DNA from: Gammaproteobacteria bacterium
GTDB lineage: Bacteria > Pseudomonadota > Gammaproteobacteria > HTCC5015
Direction: 5' to 3'
DNA: 11,837 bases
Assembly (NCBI GenBank): GCA_028284675.1
Contig: JANQRI010000037.1
Span: forward strand, 1-11,837
Part shown: piece by piece, positions 6,890 to 11,837 of the stretch
Layout: the number at the start of each line of letters is the position of its first letter
Position numbering within the stretch: position 1 is the first letter of the stretch
Notes under the pieces: generated by a model
What the model saw: the letters and a program-made list of their open reading frames with translations, nothing else
Told to the model about the DNA's origin: nothing
The model's database searches: none
Translations under genes and position numbers: made by a program

Positions 6890-7006
6890 TATTGAATTTT
6901 ACAGGCCCTGGCACCTATAACCAATGTTAACTGGGTATGACCTCCGCTGTATTGGTGTGCTATGCATAACTTGGTAGGGTCATGGTTTTGGCCGGCACGA
7001 TAATTA
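6890..7006. promoter_or_regulatory. divergent bioF / giant-gene intergenic region
   Basis: These 117 bases separate the bioF start from the giant gene and must hold both promoters. A possible rightward pair is TTGGTG and TAGGGT with a 17-base spacer in the middle of the region, a weak match. No BirA-type operator (paired TTGTAAACC/GGTTTACAA arms) was seen. The giant gene's ATG lacks a Shine-Dalgarno sequence, and an in-frame TAA lies six bases before it. Confidence 0.4.
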
Positions 7007-10000
7007 ATGACCGCGATTGATAATAATCCCTCTGTGGGTGTGAGTTCCGGAGGCTCCAGTATCATCTCTGATCCGGATTCAGCAGCGATTTTTAAGCGTA
7101 AACTGCAGGATGAAAGTACGCAGTTAATTGCGGAAAAGTCGATGTCGTCAAATAGTGAAAACATCGAAACAAAACGCCGGATTATATTCCCCCCCAAAGA
7201 TGCGCAAACCTGGCTTAACTTCAGTTATGACCAGAATGCGGTCTACCGTGCACCGGTCAGGAGTGGCGAAACACCGGATATTACGCTAGAACGTGAAGTT
7301 CTGAGAATAATCACATCATTACCGTCGGACAAATATTATATGGAGTTATTGACACGTACCGCGGAGCGTATACCGTTCGTTGTGCATGTAGACAAGTCCG
7401 GTCGGGTTGAGTACTTTACGCCGTCAGGCATAAAAATGACAGATCCGGACAAAGTTGGTTTACCACTGGTGCCGCAGGAGTTTGAGTCTGGAGTAATCGA
7501 CTTGCCTCTCCATAAGCTGGGAAATATTCGTGCGATTGATTTTGCGAGCCACGGTTATCCGTCGCAACTCATAGATGCCGCAGCACTGACCCCGACAGAT
7601 GCGATTACAAAATTAACCGACCGGCAGCGTACAGCGTTTGCCGAAAACCTGAGTGTTTTTTTTCCTGATATAAAAGGTGACAGCCTGATATTTAATATCC
7701 AATTCAGCAGTAAATGGCAGGGTTTGAAAACGCTGGAACAAGTGATGACCGAGCTGGAGCAACGGCAGGTAAACAGCCGGCGTGGCTTGGGGTCTTTCGG
7801 TCAGAACATGGTGGCAATCTCCAGACAGGCAGACGGAGGGTTAAAAGCCTATTTAGCCCGGGGTGAATGGTTGTTTGATGAAAAAGGGCAGGCAATTAGT
7901 GATACTTATATTCAGAGTACGCATGACTGGCGTCATCAGAAAACACTTGACTGGTATATCGTAGATCTTCAGTTGAACGGTACTGCACAAATTCCCGGGC
8001 GGGATTTCTCGGATCATAGTTTTGTCGGGTCTGACTTAAGAAATAAAGATTTTGTTCAGGCAAGGTTTATCGGGGCGCGACTGGTTAATGCGGATTTACG
8101 CGGCGCTTCATTGGTTAATGCAAATTTTCACATGGCGGATCTCAGTGACGCGAATCTTGAAGGCGCAGATCTAACAGGTGCAAATTTAACACGGGCTAAA
8201 CTTGGAGGTAGAGCAATAAGCTCGCTCGGTACAGGCGCCTCAGTAATCAGTTTGAGAGAAGCAGATCTCAGAGGTGCAGATCTAAACAATACGGCTCTTG
8301 CGGACCAGGTTTTCACCCGGGTTATTATCGATCCGGCAGCGCTTAATACGATTCCCATGAAAATACGTGGCACTATCACTCTCGGGGATAATGAGCTTCA
8401 CGGAGACGGAATACGGCTGGCTGAGGTTGATGGTGATCCTTATGCTAAAGACAGGATTGTTGACCTCAGGGGATTTGATCCGGTCGGCTATAATTTCAAA
8501 GGTGTAAATTTGAAAGGTGCTGTTATTGACGGAAAATTTTTGGACAAAATTCACCCGGATATGCGGCCACATGTGAATCTTAAAGGGGCTATTCTGGCAA
8601 ATACCGCGACGCCCGTTAGCAAGGTTAAACCCGGTACCGGTGCGGATTTACGCACCGTAAGTTTGAAGGGGTTTGATTTAACCGGACTGAGTTTGAAAAA
8701 CTCGAAGCTGGGGGAGATGACGCTTAAGTCCATAGATAAGCCATATACAGCTGATTTATACGGCGCGGATGTACGTGGAGTTTCTCTAAGTGGGGTCAAG
8801 CTTGCTGCCTTTAAAAATATCAAGGGTTTAAAAATGGATCGGGTTTCTCTGCAAAGTCTGCCGCAAATGGAACTGGTTTCTGATCCGGATTCACCGATCA
8901 CCCTGCCGTTATTTTATAAGTTTTATATCGGTGATTTTGATTTTAGCGAAGCGGATTTGCGTTTTGCCGATTTGCAGTCAGTCAACCTCTCACATGCAAA
9001 TCTTATGAACGCAGACCTTAGGTTCGCGAAGCTCAATCATGCCAATATGGCAGGTAGCATTCTGACCGGCGCAAATCTTCGTTACGCGCAGCTTAATGAT
9101 GCTAACCTCAGTAGTGTGAACTTAAGAGACGCAGATCTTACATCGGCACAACTCAACAGTGCCGTTATGCGTTATACCATATTGGCCAACACGGTGCTGG
9201 ATCGCGCGCACTTGGCCAATTCGGATTTGTTTAATGCTAAAATCACTGATGTTTCGGCACAGGAAACCGATTTTACAGGCGCGAAGCTTTCAGGGGCCAC
9301 AATTAAAAATGGGCGCCTGTCCATGGCTAATTTTAACCGTGCTGAGTTAATTGGCACGAATATTAGCAGCTCTTATTTTACCGGTAGCAGCCTGATTCAG
9401 GCGGATCTGAAGTTTGCTCAAATAAGTGAAAGTTATTTTCCGAATGCCACTATAACCGGCGTTGATTTGAGTGAGTCGATGATCACAAATACCGATTTCA
9501 GTAACAGCCAGGTTACTGATGCAATATTTAATGATGCCGAAATTGATACGCCGACCCTGGCAAGCAATCAAACATTACAAAATGCTGTTCAACAGCAGGG
9601 TTTTGGTAGTGATGATTCACTTGCGCCGGATGCCGAGTCCTTGGGCTCTGACAACAGTTTGCCTGATCAGGCAAACCAACCGCCGGCGGAGCCGGCTCTA
9701 TCCACACCGGAGCAGCATGCGCGATTCGCGCGTGAACGTATTGGTGCACTAAATCCGGATGTATTGGTAATTGAAAGCCTGACAAGGCGGGGCGTGAGCG
9801 AAACGGATGCAAAGGATGCAATTATTGAGGCTAGGCGTCAGAATCGTCAGGACATGCGACAAGTTCGCGATTGGGTGAATTCGGTCCGGCAGTTACAATC
9901 TCAGAATAATACTGCAAAGCTTGGTGAGGCTGCGTGGAAAAAAATAGAGCCGGTGCTGCAACGTTTTCCATCAATGGATAATGAAGCGTCACGGGTGTTG

Positions 10001-11837
10001 ATTCACTTGCTCGCGGATTCGAATATCCGTTTTACACCGGCGGTAGTCATTGATATGAATCATTATCTGGAGCAAAGCGGTTACGATGTGATCAGTGATG
10101 CGGACGGCAATGTGGATTATCAACAGACTCTGATGTCCAACTTAACCGCCGCAGATGGTGATCTGGTGCGTTTCCCATTAAGAACCGGGCGCAGCCGGCG
10201 GCCGGTTGTCGGTGTGTCGGAAGGCAATGCATTTAAAGCCTTACACCCTGCACTTGGACCTCGGGTTAACAACCATCCCGATGGGACACAAGAAAACGGA
10301 CATACAAATTCAATGGCGGCTATAGCCGGGGGACGTATCAGGGTTGATATTGAATTGACTCATTTTTCCCGGCTCGGTGGAGAAATTCAGGCATTAAAAC
10401 GAAAAGGGGTGAGTGTAGTCAGCGATAGCCACACTCTGGATTTGGTGGGCGGTATAGAGTTTGAGAAGATAATCAGCCAGAACCCGGATATATTATTTAT
10501 TATTTCCGCGGGCAATGATGGATTACATGTTTCGGATATTCCCTTAAAAGGCCCCAGAAATCAGGGCAAAATACTATTGGCAGATTATCCGAATGTGATG
10601 ATTATTGCTTCGGCTGATGCAGAAGGGCATGTAGTGAGCGGCAGCAAGGGCTCAAACTATGGGTTGGGCTATGCAACGCATGCGGCACGTGGCCATGCTG
10701 TACTGGTGCCGGTTGAAGATAATCAGTTTTATAGAATAGGTGGTACTTCAAATTCTACGCAAAGCTTTGAGGGAATAGCAACTCTGATGCGTCAGCAAAA
10801 TCCATCTTTAACACCGGAAGATGTTAAAGGTATTTTTACCGATACGACTCAGCGGTTACCGGAGTGGAAAGACCTGGTGGATGCCGGCGGTATTGCCCGG
10901 GTGGATGATGCATTTACCGTCGCAACGCTGACTGGTCTGATGCGCTATGGGGTGACGGTCGAGCGTGCTCTGGCAGAACTGCCGTTAATACGTGATGATC
11001 AGGCAACACTTGCGGAACAATTGAATACCGCATTGGCATCCGGTATGGCACCAGAGCAGGCGGTAGAAGCGCTGAGCCTGGATAACGCGCAGCAAGCGAA
11101 ACTATTGGCATTGATCAAACCGATGAGTCTGGAACAGTCGCTGCAACGCCTGAAATTATTCACCGAAGCCGAGGCGCATGCGGCATTGTATTTGGTTGGG
11201 GAATTAATAAAGGATAAGAATTTTCCCGAAGGGCGGCACCGAACGCTCGAGCAGATCATGCAGATATTGCCGGCAAACATCCCGGTAACAGCCGAGCAGC
11301 AACAGGTGCTTATGGATCGTGTGACGGCCTTGCAGCAACGGGGTTTGAGCGAAGATCAGGTTATCGCGCGTTTGGAGCAACGTGCCGATCGAACATTAAG
11401 AGTTGCGGCGGTAGCACAGCACTGGCATGAAAAAACCGAAAACAATCCGGAGCCGCAGTCTGCACCGGTGAACCAGGCAGATGCCCGCAGTGATGCTGCC
11501 GGCCCAACCACCGATAGCCTGCAGCGTGGCAATGGTGAAGACCAGGGGTCAGATTCACAAAGCGATATCGCGCAGCAGGTTAAACCGGAGGGCGATGCAT
11601 TCAGTCAAAAAGATACCCAAAAACATCCAGGTTATACCCGTTTAAGTCCGCATGAAGAGGTTGAAAAAAACCCGGGGCCGTTGGGGTTGCCTGCACATAA
11701 CCTGCCGGGCTTACTTGATCAACAAAGTGCGCCGACGGTGCCTGTAGAAACCGGTGCGGTAGACAAAGAACCGCCGTCCAGTCCACCGGTGATTGCTCCG
11801 GCAACCTTGACGAATCCGGGCAACACAGAAGCGGCGG
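7007..11837 (+). CDS. giant multidomain protein: pentapeptide-repeat helix plus subtilisin-like domain, partial (open at the right edge)
   Basis: I translated this frame codon by codon. From ATG 7007 to the window end there are 1610 codons with no stop, and an in-frame TAA at 7001 bounds it upstream. The order is as follows. Residues 1-331 are an unrecognised region with no signal peptide. Pentapeptide-repeat blocks lie at 332-433, about 485-620 and 644-848. A polar then helical linker follows (about 849-1060). A compact S8 subtilase-like domain spans about 1062-1306. A helical region covers 1307-1478, and a Pro/Gln/Asp-rich tail runs from about 1480 onward. In the subtilase part, H1099, N1170 (ISAGNDG) and S1248 (GGTS) sit in the right order, but the catalytic Asp position reads Ser1071. 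The family of the whole protein is not recognised. About nineteen AGA/AGG codons, against none seen in radC, hint at a different codon regime and possible transfer. A large cytoplasmic or non-Sec-exported effector or toxin-like protein is a guess; its C-terminus is not visible. Confidence 0.85.
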   Translation, partial: MTAIDNNPSVGVSSGGSSIISDPDSAAIFKRKLQDESTQLIAEKSMSSNSENIETKRRIIFPPKDAQTWLNFSYDQNAVYRAPVRSGETPDITLEREVLRIITSLPSDKYYMELLTRTAERIPFVVHVDKSGRVEYFTPSGIKMTDPDKVGLPLVPQEFESGVIDLPLHKLGNIRAIDFASHGYPSQLIDAAALTPTDAITKLTDRQRTAFAENLSVFFPDIKGDSLIFNIQFSSKWQGLKTLEQVMTELEQRQVNSRRGLGSFGQNMVAISRQADGGLKAYLARGEWLFDEKGQAISDTYIQSTHDWRHQKTLDWYIVDLQLNGTAQIPGRDFSDHSFVGSDLRNKDFVQARFIGARLVNADLRGASLVNANFHMADLSDANLEGADLTGANLTRAKLGGRAISSLGTGASVISLREADLRGADLNNTALADQVFTRVIIDPAALNTIPMKIRGTITLGDNELHGDGIRLAEVDGDPYAKDRIVDLRGFDPVGYNFKGVNLKGAVIDGKFLDKIHPDMRPHVNLKGAILANTATPVSKVKPGTGADLRTVSLKGFDLTGLSLKNSKLGEMTLKSIDKPYTADLYGADVRGVSLSGVKLAAFKNIKGLKMDRVSLQSLPQMELVSDPDSPITLPLFYKFYIGDFDFSEADLRFADLQSVNLSHANLMNADLRFAKLNHANMAGSILTGANLRYAQLNDANLSSVNLRDADLTSAQLNSAVMRYTILANTVLDRAHLANSDLFNAKITDVSAQETDFTGAKLSGATIKNGRLSMANFNRAELIGTNISSSYFTGSSLIQADLKFAQISESYFPNATITGVDLSESMITNTDFSNSQVTDAIFNDAEIDTPTLASNQTLQNAVQQQGFGSDDSLAPDAESLGSDNSLPDQANQPPAEPALSTPEQHARFARERIGALNPDVLVIESLTRRGVSETDAKDAIIEARRQNRQDMRQVRDWVNSVRQLQSQNNTAKLGEAAWKKIEPVLQRFPSMDNEASRVLIHLLADSNIRFTPAVVIDMNHYLEQSGYDVISDADGNVDYQQTLMSNLTAADGDLVRFPLRTGRSRRPVVGVSEGNAFKALHPALGPRVNNHPDGTQENGHTNSMAAIAGGRIRVDIELTHFSRLGGEIQALKRKGVSVVSDSHTLDLVGGIEFEKIISQNPDILFIISAGNDGLHVSDIPLKGPRNQGKILLADYPNVMIIASADAEGHVVSGSKGSNYGLGYATHAARGHAVLVPVEDNQFYRIGGTSNSTQSFEGIATLMRQQNPSLTPEDVKGIFTDTTQRLPEWKDLVDAGGIARVDDAFTVATLTGLMRYGVTVERALAELPLIRDDQATLAEQLNTALASGMAPEQAVEALSLDNAQQAKLLALIKPMSLEQSLQRLKLFTEAEAHAALYLVGELIKDKNFPEGRHRTLEQIMQILPANIPVTAEQQQVLMDRVTALQQRGLSEDQVIARLEQRADRTLRVAAVAQHWHEKTENNPEPQSAPVNQADARSDAAGPTTDSLQRGNGEDQGSDSQSDIAQQVKPEGDAFSQKDTQKHPGYTRLSPHEEVEKNPGPLGLPAHNLPGLLDQQSAPTVPVETGAVDKEPPSSPPVIAPATLTNPGNTEAA
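8000..8305 (+). repeat. pentapeptide-repeat block 1 (protein-level)
   Basis: Residues 332-401 read as 14 consecutive pentads of the A(D/N)Lxx type, for example ADLRG, ADLSD, ANLEG, ADLTG and ANLTR. After a 12-residue break, READLRGADLNNTAL (within 414-433) resumes the pattern. Central Leu/Phe and a preceding Ala every five residues are the signature of the right-handed quadrilateral beta-helix. Confidence 0.85.
8460..8866 (+). repeat. degenerate pentapeptide-repeat block 2 (protein-level)
   Basis: Residues about 485-620 carry broken runs such as VDLRG, VNLKG, VNLKGAIL, ADLRTVSLKGFDLTGLSL and ADLYGADVRGVSL, with short inserts between them. Pentads are recognisable but out of one continuous register. 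This suggests a beta-helix interrupted by loops, or an older and decaying part of the repeat. Confidence 0.6.
8936..9550 (+). repeat. pentapeptide-repeat block 3: 41 in-register pentads (protein-level)
   Basis: Residues 644-848 can be cut into 41 successive pentads without any shift, from FDFSE-ADLRF-ADLQS to AIFND-AEIDT. The central position is Leu, Phe, Ile, Met or Val in all but one (VSAQE). At four pentads per turn this would form about ten coils. The N-terminal half keeps the A(D/N)L consensus, and the C-terminal half drifts to T/S-x-(F/I). Confidence 0.9.
10190..10924 (+). other. S8 subtilisin-like domain within the giant protein
   Basis: Residues about 1062-1306 follow the subtilase order. 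The strand VVGVSEG leads into HPALGPRV, matching V.VIDTG...HPDL.GRV. NGHTNSMAAIAGG matches the HGTHVAGIIAG helix (H1099). LFIISAGNDG holds the oxyanion Asn (N1170). YPNVMIIASAD and GSNYG match the YPA..vIaVgA and SNYG stretches. GGTSNSTQSFEGIATLM holds the Ser (S1248), and a GGIARVDDAF ending closes the fold. The catalytic Asp is replaced by S1071. Confidence 0.75.

Noticed and set aside
6890..7006. TGGCAC-like sequence suggesting a sigma-54 promoter for the giant gene.
   Set aside because: The GG and GC dinucleotides are not at the required 10-base spacing, so the consensus is not met.
6890..7006. Possible BirA operator upstream of bioF.
   Set aside because: Only isolated fragments such as GTTAAC are present; the paired arms TTGTAAACC / GGTTTACAA with the proper spacing are not.
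6889..7197. A 102-residue minus-strand frame ending at the bioF start.
   Set aside because: It overlaps the start of the giant plus-strand frame and the divergent promoter region, and its protein shows no family features.
8128..8901. Several minus-strand open frames opposite the giant gene, some rich in Ser/Arg/Pro.
   Set aside because: They are shadows of the pentapeptide-coding repeats on the plus strand; they have no recognisable domain, start context or conserved pattern.
11657..11680. EVEKNPGP in the giant protein resembles the 2A ribosome-skipping motif D(V/I)ExNPGP.
   Set aside because: The leading Asp is Glu, the usual upstream Leu/Gly context is absent, and 2A skipping works on eukaryotic ribosomes. 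In a bacterial gene this is most likely chance within a Pro-rich tail, unless the protein were ever translated in a host.

Overview
The window looks like chromosomal DNA of a gammaproteobacterium. The divergent radC / coaBC-algC-argB arrangement is the order known from Pseudomonas and relatives, and the ArgB, AlgC and CoaBC proteins read as close relatives of the Pseudomonas forms. Base composition looks intermediate and I could not assign a genus. No rRNA, tRNA, CRISPR array or insertion sequence was found.

Layout, left to right. (1) The last ~86 codons of a plus-strand MshQ-like (DUF6701) surface/pilus protein. (2) A minus-strand block, read from right to left: coaBC (coenzyme A synthesis), algC (phosphomannomutase/phosphoglucomutase), argB (arginine synthesis) and a small potassium-channel gene. 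The spacers are 60-75 bases, so co-transcription is possible. The dut gene that normally sits between coaBC and algC in this order is absent; a pair of small hairpins lies there instead. (3) A 272-base divergent intergenic region between coaBC and radC, carrying an 88-base element with ~21-base inverted terminal arms. (4) radC on the plus strand with a strong ribosome binding site. (5) A convergent minus-strand pair, bioF (biotin synthesis) followed by a small exported FimV-like LysM protein. bioF has no other bio gene beside it in this window.

(6) The right 41% of the window is one uninterrupted plus-strand reading frame, divergent from bioF. It starts at 7007 and runs off the right edge without a stop: 1610 codons are visible. 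The order of parts is: an unrecognised N-terminal region of ~330 residues; a long pentapeptide-repeat region in three blocks, the last with 41 consecutive in-register pentads; a helical linker; a compact subtilisin-like (S8) domain that keeps recognisable His, Asn and Ser motifs but lacks the usual catalytic Asp; an alpha-helical region with a recurring short motif; and a Pro/Gln/Asp-rich tail that is still open at the edge. It has no signal peptide, and it uses AGA/AGG arginine codons that radC lacks. This giant protein is the most likely place for something undescribed. A secreted effector or toxin-like role is a guess, and its C-terminus and neighbours lie outside the window.

The core genes are ordinary housekeeping and biosynthesis. 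The regions worth a second look are the giant protein, the inverted-repeat element, the missing dut, and the isolated bioF-LysM pair.
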